Assembly (NCBI GenBank): GCA_011620555.1
Contig: WOYY01000042.1
Location: 43,693 to 107,692 of the forward strand
Origin: Anaerolineaceae bacterium
Lineage (GTDB): Bacteria; Chloroflexota; Anaerolineae; Anaerolineales; Anaerolineaceae
Direction of reading: 5' to 3'
DNA: 64,000 nt
A model generated the notes under the pieces. That model saw only the letters and a program-made list of their open reading frames with translations. It ran no database searches and was not told where the DNA came from. Made by a program: the position numbers and the translations under genes. Positions 54,010 through 63,854 of this stretch are shown here, piece after piece. Numbering within the stretch: position 1 is the stretch's first letter; every line of letters begins with the position of its first letter.

Positions 54010-54636
54010 TTAGCTGGCCGGCGGCTCGATTTGGATCACACCCATCAAACCAAAGATGAACAGCTGTTGGAAATATTCCACCATTGATTCAACTTCATAG
54101 GGCTGGTCCTGCTCAAGCCACCAGGTGACCACCTCGATCAGCGCGCCGGCGAAATAGGACCCAAAGAAATCCAAAGGGATTTTTGTCTCCATGCCGGGGC
54201 GATACTGGAGCCGTTTGATCGCTTCCTCACTGATCAACGTCCGCATCTTCTCCGCGGCCTTACTGCTGCCCTCCCCGCGCAGCATCACCTTGTAGAGATC
54301 GGCATTTTCTCGGGCGTGCTCAAAGATATGGTACAGAATCCCCTCTTCCAGGTTCAGGCGCACTTTTTCCAGAGCCGTTTTGGGGGATATTTCACGTTCC
54401 AGATCCGCACCATGTTTGGCAATAAAATCCTCAACAATCGCTTCGACGGCCTGCAGCAATAATTCTTCTTTATCCCTGAAATGTAAATAAAAGGTCGTCC
54501 GCCCCAGGTTGGCCCTGTTGGTAATCTCTTCAATGGTTACGCTGTCATAACCCTGTTCCAGGATCAGACTAATCAGGGCATCCTGCAAGGCCTGACGGGT
54601 CCGGCGGACCCGCCGGTCAGTTTGTTGGTCGCTCAT
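54010..54636 (-). CDS. TetR-family transcriptional regulator
   Basis: A 208-residue repressor. The N-terminal HTH is seen as RTRQALQDALISLILEQGYD and TIEEITNRANLGRTTFYLHFRDKEELL. The C-terminal ligand domain is helical. I chose ATG 54636 with AGGAGC upstream; an upstream ATG at 54675 would lie within the operator array. It is divergent from a two-ATPase FtsX exporter operon, with three palindromes sharing TGAAC half-sites between them. It therefore probably represses both itself and the exporter. The inducing ligand is unknown. Confidence 0.93.
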   Translation of the reverse strand: MSDQQTDRRVRRTRQALQDALISLILEQGYDSVTIEEITNRANLGRTTFYLHFRDKEELLLQAVEAIVEDFIAKHGADLEREISPKTALEKVRLNLEEGILYHIFEHARENADLYKVMLRGEGSSKAAEKMRTLISEEAIKRLQYRPGMETKIPLDFFGSYFAGALIEVVTWWLEQDQPYEVESMVEYFQQLFIFGLMGVIQIEPPAS

Positions 54637-54650
54637 AGTAGCTCCTATCT

Positions 54651-54673
54651 TGAACACGTGTTCATTTATGAAC
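54651..54673. promoter_or_regulatory. Composite operator near tetR
   Basis: TGAACACGTGTTCA (54651-54664) is a perfect palindrome. It overlaps a second inverted repeat, GTTCAT-TT-ATGAAC (54660-54673). The two share a half-site, and both lie 15-37 bases upstream of the tetR start. Confidence 0.65.
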
Positions 54674-54692
54674 AAGACCTCGCGTTTCGTTC

Positions 54693-54720
54693 TTGACTTT
54701 TTAATTGGGAAGTCTATAAT
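54693..54720 (+). promoter_or_regulatory. Promoter of the two-ATPase exporter operon
   Basis: -35 TTGACT (54693-54698) and -10 TATAAT (54715-54720) with a 16-base spacer predict a start near 54727, between the two operator sites. Confidence 0.75.
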
Positions 54721-54737
54721 GATGAACGTGTTGTCAC

Positions 54738-54760
54738 ATAATGAACGTTACGTTCATTAT
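54738..54760. promoter_or_regulatory. Operator downstream of the exporter promoter
   Basis: Two 11-base arms, ATAATGAACGT and ACGTTCATTAT, are exactly complementary around a central T. They lie just past the predicted transcription start, where bound repressor would block elongation or initiation. Another ATGAACGTG half-site occurs at 54722. Confidence 0.7.
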
Positions 54761-54807
54761 ACGTTAATCATTAGAGTTTGACAAGAAATGGATATAAAGG
54801 CTGATCT

Positions 54808-55524
54808 GTGAAAGAACAAAATGCTTCACAACCTCTCATCAAAATAGAATCGCTGGTGAAAACTTACCAGACAGGCGCAGGTCCTTTTGACGCATTGCGA
54901 TCCATTGACCTGAATGTCTACCCCGGCGAATATGTCGGCGTGATCGGAAAATCCGGTGCTGGAAAAACAACCCTGATCAATATGATCAGCGGCATAGACC
55001 AGATCACCTCCGGCCAGGTCTTTGTGAACGGCACTGCCGTGCACGAGCTCAAGGAAGACGCCCTCGCCCATTGGCGCGGACTGAACCTGGGCGTGATCTA
55101 CCAATCCTTCAACCTGCTGCCAATGCTCTCGCTCAGAGATAACATCACCCTGGCGATGGATTTCTGCGGCCAATACCGGTCCGGGAAATCCGAACAGAAA
55201 GCCTTGCAGCTGCTGGAAGACGTGGAACTGGCCGAACATGCCCATAAACCGCCTGCCTACATCTCCGGCGGGCAAAAGCAGCGCGTGGCAATTGCGCGGG
55301 CGCTTGCCAATGACCCGGCGGTGATCCTGGCGGATGAACCGACCGGCCGGCTCGATACCACGACGGCCGAGACCATCTATGAAATCTTCGATAAGCTGAT
55401 CCAGCAGGGCCGGACGATCGTCATGGTGTCCCATGACCGCTCCCTGAGCAAACGGGTGGAACGCGTGATCGAACTGGCCGATGGCCAGATCGTCAGCGAT
55501 ACGGGGAGGTCCCATGCCAGCTGA
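54808..55524 (+). CDS. LolD/MacB-type ABC ATPase, first of two
   Basis: A 238-residue ATPase of an FtsX-type mechanotransmission or efflux complex. It has Walker [11 protein letters not shown]-loop [10 protein letters not shown], signature [15 protein letters not shown], Walker [13 protein letters not shown] and the switch His in VMVSHDRS. The start is GTG 54808 with AAAGG upstream. It overlaps the next ATPase gene by 11 bases. Together they probably form an asymmetric ATPase pair on a single double-FtsX permease. Confidence 0.9.
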   Translation: MKEQNASQPLIKIESLVKTYQTGAGPFDALRSIDLNVYPGEYVGVIGKSGAGKTTLINMISGIDQITSGQVFVNGTAVHELKEDALAHWRGLNLGVIYQSFNLLPMLSLRDNITLAMDFCGQYRSGKSEQKALQLLEDVELAEHAHKPPAYISGGQKQRVAIARALANDPAVILADEPTGRLDTTTAETIYEIFDKLIQQGRTIVMVSHDRSLSKRVERVIELADGQIVSDTGRSHAS

Positions 55525-56632
55525 ATATGTCTCCCTCAATGGCCGGAAACCCCTGATCCAGCTCCAGGGGATCAAGAAGACCTATGTCAATGCGGCTGGC
55601 TCCTTCACCGCCCTGAAAGATATCAACCTGAACTTTTATCAGGGTGAGTTCGTCGGCGTGATCGGCAAATCCGGCAGCGGCAAATCAACCCTGGTGAACA
55701 TGATCACCGGCATTGACCACCCCACCGATGGCAAAGTCCTGGTGGAAGGCGTGGATATTCATGCAATGAAAGAAAGTCAGCAGGCGCGTTGGCGGGGCCT
55801 GAACCTGGGCGTCGTCTTCCAGTTCTTCCAGCTGCTCCCCATGCTCACGCTGGTTGAAAATGTTCTGCTGCCGATGGATTTCTGCAACAAATATTCCGAG
55901 AACGACCGGGAGACCCGGGCCATGGACCTGCTGGCGATGATGGGCCTGGAAAAGGACGCCAACAAGCTCCCCGGCGCCGTTTCCGGCGGCCAACAGCAAA
56001 GCGCAGCCATCGCCCGGGCGCTCGCCAATGACCCGCCGATCATCGTGGCGGATGAACCCACCGGCAACCTGGACGCCCACACGGCCGATTTCGTCTATGA
56101 AAAATTCCAATCCCTGGCGAAGGATGGCCGAACGATCATTATGATCACCCACGACCCGGAAATCGAACATCGCCTCTCCCGGACCGTTCTGATCTCGGAT
56201 GGCGAGGTGATTGACCCCCTACTGGCGCACACCTTCCATTGGATGCCCCATCCCGTGCTGCGGGCCTGCACGAACGCTCTCGAACACCGCACCCTCAACA
56301 ACCAGCAGCCGCTGGACCTGAATGGCGAGTTTTCCAACGTCCTGGTCCTGGTGGAAGCTGGCCGGATTCAGGCTCAACAGAATGACCCTACGAATACACT
56401 GCTTACCTTTAAACCCGGCGATTTCCTGGCCGGCTCACAAGTGACCAACCACTCCCTGCCGGGATTATCCAATCCCAGAGCCGCTGAAGACCCGACGAAG
56501 ATCGCCGTCCTGCCCTATGCAGCGCTCCAGCAGGCAGCCCAAACCTACCCGGAGATTCAGCCGCAATTTGAACAGCAGCTGAGGTCCAGCCTGGATCGCA
56601 GCCCGCAGGACGCAAAGGGGGTGGCCCAATGA
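55514..56632 (+). CDS. LolD/MacB-type ABC ATPase with cNMP-binding-like C-terminal domain
   Basis: A 372-residue protein longer than the usual 220-240. Residues 14-235 are the ATPase: Walker [11 protein letters not shown]-loop VFQFFQLLP, signature [15 protein letters not shown] (the normal Arg-Val after QQQ is Ser-Ala), Walker [13 protein letters not shown], and His in MITHD. The tail (about 260-365) reads [24 protein letters not shown] and [20 protein letters not shown], which follows the pattern of a cyclic-nucleotide-binding domain (beta-roll, GDF turn, terminal helices). Ligand residues are not evident, so it may be a regulatory relic. The start ATG 55514 has GGGGAGG. It overlaps the permease gene by four bases. 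Confidence 0.85.
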   Translation: MPAEYVSLNGRKPLIQLQGIKKTYVNAAGSFTALKDINLNFYQGEFVGVIGKSGSGKSTLVNMITGIDHPTDGKVLVEGVDIHAMKESQQARWRGLNLGVVFQFFQLLPMLTLVENVLLPMDFCNKYSENDRETRAMDLLAMMGLEKDANKLPGAVSGGQQQSAAIARALANDPPIIVADEPTGNLDAHTADFVYEKFQSLAKDGRTIIMITHDPEIEHRLSRTVLISDGEVIDPLLAHTFHWMPHPVLRACTNALEHRTLNNQQPLDLNGEFSNVLVLVEAGRIQAQQNDPTNTLLTFKPGDFLAGSQVTNHSLPGLSNPRAAEDPTKIAVLPYAALQQAAQTYPEIQPQFEQQLRSSLDRSPQDAKGVAQ

Positions 56633-59013
56633 GACCCCGCTGGCGAAAAGTATTTGCGGACCTTTGGGGAAACAAGACCCGCTTTGTGCTGGTCGTCCTC
56701 TCCCTGACCGTCGGCCTGTTCACGGTGGGCATGATCGCTGCCGGTTACATCTCCATCCTTGAAGATATGCAGAATGGATACGATTCGATCAACCCGGCTG
56801 ATCTGCGCTATATCACCGATCCCTTCGATACTGAATTGCTCGAACGCGTCCGGCGTGTGGACGGCGTGACGGACGCGGATGGCGAAGTGCGCCTCAACTG
56901 GCAGTTCATGGACGGTGAAGGCGAATGGAAGAATATGACCATTCGGGTCCTGCCGGAGGATGGTCAGACCATTGACCGGGTGGAACTTCAGGAAGGCGCT
57001 TATCCGGAGAACCGCGAGATCATGCTGGATATCCACATTGATACCCAATTGGGGGTTGGCGATACGGTCCTGGTGCAGCTGCCTTCCGGCACGCAAAAAC
57101 AGCTCCCCATCACCGGCATTGTGCAGGACCAGACCATCGGCGAAATCGCCACCAGCTATTTTGTCGCTCCGAGCTTTGGGTATGTGACCTATGAATCATT
57201 GCCCTGGCTGGAAGAGCCTCTGAGCTATGACAACCTGCTGGTGACGGTGGACCCCAACCTTTCCGCGGATGAAATTGACCAGGTCTCCCAAAATGTGATC
57301 CGGGTCATCGAGCAGAGCGGCCGCTCGATCAGTTCCGTGATGAACCTAACCCCAACCGCCCACCCCAATGCCGGCTATATCACGGCGATGTCCGGACTGC
57401 TGGCCCTGCTGGGCACGTTCTCGGTCTTCCTGAGCGGCTTCCTGGTCTTCAATTCGATGACCTCCCTGTTTGCCCAGCAGGTGCAATTCATCGGCATCAT
57501 GAAGGGGATCGGGGCGCAGCGCAAGACCATCATCCAGATGTATACGGTTTTTATCCTGATCTTCAGCCTGATCGCCATGGCGATTTCCATCCCCACGGCG
57601 GGGCGGGCCTGGACGGGCCTGGCAGCCTTCTTCTCAAGCCGGCTCAACTACGCCTCATCCGAGTTCCACTATGTTCCCCTGGCGGTTGGCCTGCAGATCG
57701 TGATCGGCCTGATCCTGCCCCAACTGGCCGGGATCATGCCCATCCTGCGGGCGTCAAAGATCAGCGTGCAGGAAGCCATCTCCCAAACCGGGATCGAGGT
57801 CGAAAGCACCGGTAAAGATAAAAAAGAGAAACAAACCAAAAAGATCAAGGGCATCTCCCGGCCGGAACTGATCGCGATCCGCAACACCTTCCGCCGCAAG
57901 GGACGTCTGATCCTCACCCTGATCACGCTCAGTCTGGGCGGCGCGATGTTCATCGCCACCTTCAACGTGCGGGCGTCTCTTCAAACCTATGTGGATCGGG
58001 TCGCCAAGTACCTCCTGGCAGATGTCAGCATCAACTTCGACCGGAATTACCCCATCCAGGAGATCGAGATGCTGACCTCCACCTTCCTGGGGATCGAATC
58101 GGTCGAGCCGCGCGCCATGGCCTATTGCCAGCTGATAGATGAGAACGGCGATGCTGCTGAAAACGTTGAAATGCTGGGCGCGCCGCCGGAATCCACGCTG
58201 ATCGAACCGATCCTGATCCGAGGCCGCTGGTTGATGCCCGGCGATGAAAAGGCTATTGTGTTGAACGAAGCCTTCCTGGCGGAATACCCCGACCTGGATG
58301 TGGGCGACACCATCACGCTCTACGTCAATCGCCGGGAGGTCGATTGGACAATCGTCGGCTTCTTCCAATTCATCGGGAACGACTCCTTCATCGTCTATGT
58401 CCCCCTGGATTACCTGAACGCCGTCACCGGCAACATCAACCAGGCTTCCAACTTCCAGATCGTCGCCACACCGGAAGTGATAGAGAACGAACAGGTGGAC
58501 GAGCTTGTCGCTCAGGTGGATACCTTCTTCCGAGACAAGGGCTTCCATGTCAACAGCACCACCAGCAGCGCCGACACGGCGGGCAATGCCACGCTGGGGC
58601 TGGATACCCTGACCACCTTCCTGCTCATCATGGCCGGGCTGATCGCCCTGGTCGGCAGCATCGGCCTGACCGGAACAATGAGTATGAACGTGATGGAGCG
58701 GACGCGGGAGATCGGCGTGATGCGGGCCATTGGCGCCACCGACGCCCAGGTGATGCGCCAGGTGATCATTGAAGGCACGCTCATCGGTCTGATGAGCTGG
58801 GTGATCGCTACAATCGTGGCCTTCCCGCTCAGCTACTTCATGTCCTACATCATCAATGTCTCGATCTTTGGTATGTTTGGCGATTTTACTGTCACAGCCA
58901 CGGGCTTCCTGATCTGGTTTGGGATCGTTGGGGTTCTCTCAATGATCGCCAGCATCATGCCGGCCCGCAACGCCGCCAAGCTGACCATCCGCGAAGTCTT
59001 GGCTTATGAATAA
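56629..59013 (+). CDS. Large FtsX-type permease with two FtsX modules
   Basis: A 794-residue permease. It comprises an N-terminal helix (about 18-42), an extracytoplasmic MacB-like domain, and three helices (about 255-375). A cytosolic linker (ESTGKDKKEKQTKKIKG) leads to a second module with a helix, another extracytoplasmic domain and three helices (about 660-785). The last contains the ERTREIGVMRAIGATDAQ motif, an FtsX hallmark, while the first module has the variant VQFIGIMKGIGAQRKTI. One polypeptide thus supplies both halves for the two upstream ATPases. It is likely to export a toxic or signalling compound, or a lipid. Confidence 0.9.
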   Translation: MRPRWRKVFADLWGNKTRFVLVVLSLTVGLFTVGMIAAGYISILEDMQNGYDSINPADLRYITDPFDTELLERVRRVDGVTDADGEVRLNWQFMDGEGEWKNMTIRVLPEDGQTIDRVELQEGAYPENREIMLDIHIDTQLGVGDTVLVQLPSGTQKQLPITGIVQDQTIGEIATSYFVAPSFGYVTYESLPWLEEPLSYDNLLVTVDPNLSADEIDQVSQNVIRVIEQSGRSISSVMNLTPTAHPNAGYITAMSGLLALLGTFSVFLSGFLVFNSMTSLFAQQVQFIGIMKGIGAQRKTIIQMYTVFILIFSLIAMAISIPTAGRAWTGLAAFFSSRLNYASSEFHYVPLAVGLQIVIGLILPQLAGIMPILRASKISVQEAISQTGIEVESTGKDKKEKQTKKIKGISRPELIAIRNTFRRKGRLILTLITLSLGGAMFIATFNVRASLQTYVDRVAKYLLADVSINFDRNYPIQEIEMLTSTFLGIESVEPRAMAYCQLIDENGDAAENVEMLGAPPESTLIEPILIRGRWLMPGDEKAIVLNEAFLAEYPDLDVGDTITLYVNRREVDWTIVGFFQFIGNDSFIVYVPLDYLNAVTGNINQASNFQIVATPEVIENEQVDELVAQVDTFFRDKGFHVNSTTSSADTAGNATLGLDTLTTFLLIMAGLIALVGSIGLTGTMSMNVMERTREIGVMRAIGATDAQVMRQVIIEGTLIGLMSWVIATIVAFPLSYFMSYIINVSIFGMFGDFTVTATGFLIWFGIVGVLSMIASIMPARNAAKLTIREVLAYE

Positions 59014-59074
59014 TCGTTTGAATGTTGGCTTCTTACTTTTGAACTGTAATTTACATCTGATAATGAGGTGAAAT

Positions 59075-60235
59075 ATGAAAAAAACTGCTTGGATTACTTT
59101 GAGTATGCTGGTTCTATCCGCTCTGCTGCTTTCTGCGTGCAATGTCTTTCAGACTGCGGAGCCCCCGACCCCCATCCCGGACCCTGTAACCGTTGAAGGC
59201 GTGGTCTCGGAAGGCAACCTGGTCCCCGCCGATTCGCTCAACCTGAGTTTCGCGGTCGCCGGGACGGTTGGCGAAATCCTGGTTCAAGAAGGTGAAACTG
59301 TGGAGGAAGGGGCCGTTATCGCCCGTCTGCGGGATTATGAAAGCTTCGAGGCTCAGGTCCTCGCTGCGGAATCGGCCGTCTTGCAGGCGCAACAGGCTCT
59401 GGACGATCTGAATGACAAGGCCTCCCTGGTCCATGCTCAGGCCAAAGTTAATCTGGTGATGGCGGAGCAGGCGCTGGTGGAAGCGGAGAAAGCCTGGGAC
59501 GCTGTGGATACGGACGAATTCCAGGAGGACCTGGACAACGCCCAGATTGACATGAACGAAGCGGAAGACGACCTCCATGACGCCCAGGATGACCTGGAAG
59601 AATACGCCGATTTGGACGAGGACAACCTCTTGCGGATCTCATTCGAGGATGCCGTGGACGAGGCCCAGCAGGCCTATGACGAAGCCAGATGGGCTTATGA
59701 GGACCTGCAATACCGCTATGACCTGACCGAAGCCCAATTGGCCGCCGCCCAGCACTCGCTGGAAGATGCCCAGAAGACGGCCGATGACACGGCCGATGGC
59801 CCCAATCCGGATGACTTGGCGATTGCCCAGGCCAACCTGGACCAGGCCAATCGCCAGAAGGAAGCCGCAGAGGTCGCTCTGGCCAATGTCGAATTGACAG
59901 CCCCCTTTGCCGGGAAGATCGTCCGGATGGACCTGGTCAAAGGCGCCCTGACCGCTCCCGGTGAGCTGGCCGCGATCCTGGTTGATGATTCGCAATGGTA
60001 TGTGGAAACCAACGATCTGACCGAAGACGAAGTGGTCCAGGTCGAGGTCGGCCAGGCGGTCACCGTGACCTTTGACGCCCTGCCCGGTGAAAGCTTTGAC
60101 GGGGAAGTGGAATCCATCAGCCAGTATGCCCTCGAACAGTATGGCGACATCACCTACACCGTCCGGGTCAAGCTCTCGGGCCATGACGCGCAATTTCGCT
60201 GGGGCATGACCGCCGAGGTAAACTTCAGCAACTGA
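59075..60235 (+). CDS. HlyD/MacA-type adaptor lipoprotein
   Basis: A 386-residue membrane fusion protein. The signal peptide ends in the lipobox LSAC (Cys22). A biotinyl-lipoyl-like half (LSFAVAGTVGEILVQEGETV) precedes a long acidic coiled coil (about 90-250) rich in Asp, Glu and Ala. The second lipoyl half follows (FAGKIVRMDLVKGALTAPGE), then a beta-barrel end. It probably contacts the FtsX permease of the same operon on the outside. The gap of 61 bases after the permease and the strong terminator that follows show it is the operon's last gene. Confidence 0.88.
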   Translation: MKKTAWITLSMLVLSALLLSACNVFQTAEPPTPIPDPVTVEGVVSEGNLVPADSLNLSFAVAGTVGEILVQEGETVEEGAVIARLRDYESFEAQVLAAESAVLQAQQALDDLNDKASLVHAQAKVNLVMAEQALVEAEKAWDAVDTDEFQEDLDNAQIDMNEAEDDLHDAQDDLEEYADLDEDNLLRISFEDAVDEAQQAYDEARWAYEDLQYRYDLTEAQLAAAQHSLEDAQKTADDTADGPNPDDLAIAQANLDQANRQKEAAEVALANVELTAPFAGKIVRMDLVKGALTAPGELAAILVDDSQWYVETNDLTEDEVVQVEVGQAVTVTFDALPGESFDGEVESISQYALEQYGDITYTVRVKLSGHDAQFRWGMTAEVNFSN

Positions 60236-60273
60236 TCGAAATGTCCAAATATTAACACCCCCGTTAACAATCG

Positions 60274-60308
60274 GCCCTCCGGTTCTTTCCCGGAGGGCTA
60301 TTTTTTCC
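60274..60308 (+). terminator. Terminator of the TetR-controlled exporter operon
   Basis: GCCCTCCGG (60274-60282) pairs perfectly with CCGGAGGGC (60290-60298), followed by TATTTTTTCC. Confidence 0.9.
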
Positions 60309-60374
60309 TCAAACCCTCAAATTTGGACAGCCTGGTTTTACAATTCCTTTACCCACAAAACCTTATACGCGCTG

Positions 60375-60403
60375 TTACAATTCTAACAAACGCTCAGTAT
60401 AAT
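60375..60403 (+). promoter_or_regulatory. Promoter of the second exporter operon
   Basis: -35 TTACAA (60375-60380) and -10 TATAAT (60398-60403) with a 17-base spacer. The start is expected near 60410, giving a leader of about 60 bases. No operator-like palindrome is seen next to it. Confidence 0.65.
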
Positions 60404-60468
60404 AATAAACGATTTTTTAAGATTCATGACAGTTACAAAAATAATTGTCTTTATGTTGGAGGCAGAAA

Positions 60469-61866
60469 GTGTCTGAAATGCAAAAAAATAAGAAAAAACG
60501 CCGTTGGGGATTGTGGATTGCGCTGGCTGTTGTTGTCGTGATCCTTGTCATCGTTGGTCTTAGTATCCAGCGCAATCGTCAGGCCGCGGCTGAAGCCCTC
60601 GCCAACCTGGAAACCGAACCCTACCAGCGTCAAAATTTGGATGCCAATATCTATGGCACAGGGACCGTTCAACCAGCCCAATCTGCCGTTCTGACCTGGT
60701 CTGCCAGCGGGATCGTAGGAGAGGTCAATGTTGTCCTGGGACAAAGCGTGCAGAAGGACGATGTCCTGCTGAGCCTGGACCCGGACTCCGTCTCAGTGGA
60801 TATTCTCCAGGCCCAGATCGATGTGATCAACGCCCAAAACAATCTGGACGATCTTTACAACAATTGGAGCGCAGACCTGGCCCAAGCCAAGCTAGATCTG
60901 CTCAATGCCCAGAACGATCTGGACGATCTCACCACCGAACGCAAGATCATGAACTATCAGCGCTGCACGGACGAGCGGATTGAGGAGCTGGAAGACGAAC
61001 TCGACCAGGCCGAAACGATCTATCAATATCGCCCGAACGCGGACAACCTACGGGTGGTCAACACCGCCCAGGCCAATCTTGATTACTGCCATGCCGATTT
61101 TACCGAACAAGAGATTGCGGAAGCGGAACTCAAGGTCGAACTGGCTGAAGCCAAAGTGGTCGATCTTCAGGATAAAGTTGATACGCTGACCGAAGGCCCG
61201 GACCCGGATCAGGTGAAAATCATGGAAACCCAATTGGAAATTGCCCAGGCCCGCGCCGACAGCCTCCTGGTCAAAGCCCCCTTTGACGGCGTGATTATTG
61301 CCCTGCCAGCGCAGGAGGGTGATGTCGTGCAGGCCGGGTCGCAGGCCGTGCAACTTGCCAACCTTTCCAACTTTTATCTGGATGTCCAGATCTCCGAAAT
61401 TGATATTCCCCTGGTCGCCATAGACCAGCTGGCTGAACTTGTCTTTGATGCTTACTTCAACGACACCTTCACCGGTCATGTGATCCAGATCTCCCCGGTG
61501 GGCACAGCCGTCCAGGGCGTGGTGGAATATGACGTCCGCATCCAGATGGATGAAGATACAGACGGACGGATCAAGCCCGGTATGACCGCCGCGGTGAACA
61601 TCATCGTGGAAGAAAAAGAGGATGTCTTTGTCGTGCCGAATGATGCCATTGTGATGATTGACGGGCAGGAAAATGTCTTCGTCAAACGGGATGGCACCTA
61701 TGTCGCGGTGCCGGTCACGCTCGGCGGATATTCTGATTCCTACAGCGAAGTGGTCAGTGCTGAGATTGAAGAAGGCGAACCAATCGTGATCAATCCGCCA
61801 GATGACCTGACCAGCAGTATGCCCTTCGGCGGGTCACCCGGCGGTTTCAGTAATTTTGGAAATTAG
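60469..61866 (+). CDS. HlyD/MacA-type adaptor with membrane anchor
   Basis: A 465-residue adaptor beginning with a basic stretch and one membrane helix (about 13-33), then a lipoyl half ([19 protein letters not shown]). A long coiled coil (about 110-250) follows, the second half has [19 protein letters not shown], and a beta-barrel and MPFGG-rich tail close it. I chose GTG 60469 because GGAGG lies six bases upstream; ATG 60478 is three codons further in. It is followed after eight bases by its ATPase gene. Unlike the first adaptor it is anchored by a helix rather than a lipid. Confidence 0.88.
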   Translation: MSEMQKNKKKRRWGLWIALAVVVVILVIVGLSIQRNRQAAAEALANLETEPYQRQNLDANIYGTGTVQPAQSAVLTWSASGIVGEVNVVLGQSVQKDDVLLSLDPDSVSVDILQAQIDVINAQNNLDDLYNNWSADLAQAKLDLLNAQNDLDDLTTERKIMNYQRCTDERIEELEDELDQAETIYQYRPNADNLRVVNTAQANLDYCHADFTEQEIAEAELKVELAEAKVVDLQDKVDTLTEGPDPDQVKIMETQLEIAQARADSLLVKAPFDGVIIALPAQEGDVVQAGSQAVQLANLSNFYLDVQISEIDIPLVAIDQLAELVFDAYFNDTFTGHVIQISPVGTAVQGVVEYDVRIQMDEDTDGRIKPGMTAAVNIIVEEKEDVFVVPNDAIVMIDGQENVFVKRDGTYVAVPVTLGGYSDSYSEVVSAEIEEGEPIVINPPDDLTSSMPFGGSPGGFSNFGN

Positions 61867-61874
61867 AGTACCGC

Positions 61875-62570
61875 ATGACATTGCAAGACGATGTAATTCA
61901 AGTTGAAAATTTAACCAAGGTCTACCAGATGGGCGAAATCGAGGTCCATGCCCTGCGGGGTGTGAGCTTCTCCGTCCATCAGGGCGAAGTCCTGGCCATC
62001 ATGGGGCCTTCCGGGTCGGGCAAATCCACCCTGATGAACATGATCGGCTGTCTCGACGTTCCCACCAGCGGTAACTATTTCCTCGAAGGCGAACTGGTTT
62101 CGGAACTCGATGAAGACCGGTTGGCTCTGGTCCGCAACCAGAAGATCGGGTTTGTCTTCCAGAAGTTCAACCTTCTGCCCCGGGCGACTGCCCTGGCCAA
62201 TGTGGAACTGCCCCTGCGCTATGCCGGCATCACCAACGACCGCTCAGAACTGGCAAAGAAAGCGCTTGAAGCCGTCGGCCTGGGTGATCGCCTCACCCAT
62301 CAGCCCAACGAACTCTCCGGCGGTCAGCAGCAGCGGGTGGCCATCGCCCGCGCGCTGGTCAATAACCCAGCGATCATCCTGGCCGATGAACCAACCGGCA
62401 ACCTGGACTCAACCTCAGGCAGTGAGATCAAGAAACTCCTGCTGGACTTGAACCACAGTGACGGGACCACCCTTGTGATCGTGACCCACGACCCCGAAGT
62501 GGCTCAGATTGCCCAGCGGGTGATCCACCTGCGGGATGGGCAAGTCGAAAGAGAGGAGGTGCTGGCATGA
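61875..62570 (+). CDS. MacB/LolD-type ABC ATPase
   Basis: A 231-residue ATPase with Walker [11 protein letters not shown]-loop [10 protein letters not shown], the full signature [15 protein letters not shown], Walker [13 protein letters not shown], and switch His in IVTHDPE. All elements match the MacB/LolD consensus, in contrast to the two divergent ATPases of the previous operon. It overlaps the permease gene by four bases (ATGA), forming the ATPase of a compact adaptor-ATPase-permease exporter. Confidence 0.94.
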   Translation: MTLQDDVIQVENLTKVYQMGEIEVHALRGVSFSVHQGEVLAIMGPSGSGKSTLMNMIGCLDVPTSGNYFLEGELVSELDEDRLALVRNQKIGFVFQKFNLLPRATALANVELPLRYAGITNDRSELAKKALEAVGLGDRLTHQPNELSGGQQQRVAIARALVNNPAIILADEPTGNLDSTSGSEIKKLLLDLNHSDGTTLVIVTHDPEVAQIAQRVIHLRDGQVEREEVLA

Positions 62571-63799
62571 ACCTGCTCCTCAATATTAAAGAAGCTATGC
62601 AAAGCCTCAGCGCGAACAAACTGCGCTCCCTTCTCACCATCCTGGGGATTGTGATCGGCGTGGCCTCCGTGATCGCCCTGCTCTCGATTGGCGAAGGGGC
62701 AGGGAGTTCTATCACCGGCCAAATCGAAAGCATCGGCACGAACGTGATCTATGTCCTCAAGGGCAACGGTGAGGAAGACGTGAGCAACCCCAAAGACCTC
62801 ACCCTGCGGGATGCTGAAGCGCTCTCCAGTTCCGCCCGCACATCCAAGATTGCCTATGTGGCCCCTGTGGTCAGCGGCGCCAGTGAGATCACCTACAGCG
62901 ACGTGGGCGTCGAAGGGTCGATCTCAGGCGTGACCCCGGATTATCTCTATGTCCAGAACCTGACGATGGCGGAAGGGGACTTCATCACCGAATCGCAGGT
63001 CGAAGGACGCAGCGCTGTGGTCGTGCTGGGACCGCAAATCGCGAAGACCCTGACCGGCCGAAGCAGCGGCGTGGTCGGCCAGACCGTGCGGATCGGCGGG
63101 TATCCTTACCGGATCGTGGGCGTGACCGAAGCCAAAGGCGGCAGCGCGTTCAACAACCCGGATAACAACATCTATATCCCTATCTCCACCGCGCAGACGA
63201 GGCTCCCCCACAGCGGCTCACCGGACCGGGTGCAGTATATCCTGGTCTCCGTCGCCCAGGCGGAAGATGCCAATGAAGCCATCGACCAGATCACGACCGT
63301 CCTGCGCTCCACCCACCGCATTCCGCCCCGCAGCCCCAATGACTTTACCACCCTGAACCAGCAGGACTTCCTGGCCGTGGCCTCATCCATCACCAGCGTC
63401 CTGACGATCTTTCTCGGCGGGATCGGCGCAATCTCGCTGCTGGTCGGCGGGATCGGCATCATGAACATCATGCTGGTCTCCGTCACAGAGCGGACCCGCG
63501 AGATCGGCCTGCGCAAAGCGCTTGGCGCCCGCAAAGGGGATATTCTGACCCAGTTCCTGACCGAATCCGTGCTGCTGAGCATGATTGGCGGCGTCTTGGG
63601 GATCGCCCTTGGCTGGGGGATCTCGCTGGTGGTGAGTCAGATCGCTGTCCGTTCCGGCACGATGCTGGATGTGAGCGTCACGCTGAACTCCGTGCTGCTG
63701 GCAACGCTTTTCTCGGCAGCCGTCGGGATCTTCTTTGGTTATTACCCGGCCAACCGGGCCGCCTCGCTGGCGCCCGTTGAGGCCCTGCGGTACGAATAA
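62567..63799 (+). CDS. MacB-type FtsX permease
   Basis: A 410-residue permease with the four-helix MacB layout: one helix near residue 20-40, a large extracytoplasmic MacB-PCD domain (GLN-type [15 protein letters not shown] start), and three C-terminal helices (about 285-395). The [19 protein letters not shown] motif joins the ATPase to the membrane. It is the last gene of the second exporter cassette, and a hairpin terminator follows. It would dimerise, unlike the fused double permease upstream. The substrate is unknown; macrolide export is only the name of the family. Confidence 0.93.
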   Translation: MNLLLNIKEAMQSLSANKLRSLLTILGIVIGVASVIALLSIGEGAGSSITGQIESIGTNVIYVLKGNGEEDVSNPKDLTLRDAEALSSSARTSKIAYVAPVVSGASEITYSDVGVEGSISGVTPDYLYVQNLTMAEGDFITESQVEGRSAVVVLGPQIAKTLTGRSSGVVGQTVRIGGYPYRIVGVTEAKGGSAFNNPDNNIYIPISTAQTRLPHSGSPDRVQYILVSVAQAEDANEAIDQITTVLRSTHRIPPRSPNDFTTLNQQDFLAVASSITSVLTIFLGGIGAISLLVGGIGIMNIMLVSVTERTREIGLRKALGARKGDILTQFLTESVLLSMIGGVLGIALGWGISLVVSQIAVRSGTMLDVSVTLNSVLLATLFSAAVGIFFGYYPANRAASLAPVEALRYE

Positions 63800-63820
63800 G
63801 CGCCAGTAATAGGTCAATGC

Positions 63821-63854
63821 AAGCGGCAGGTTGATGAGAACCTGCCGCTTTTGA
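63821..63854 (+). terminator. Terminator of the second exporter operon
   Basis: AAGCGGCAGGTT (63821-63832) pairs perfectly with AACCTGCCGCTT (63839-63850), a 12-base stem with a T-run. No gene is seen between here and the end of the window. Confidence 0.9.
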
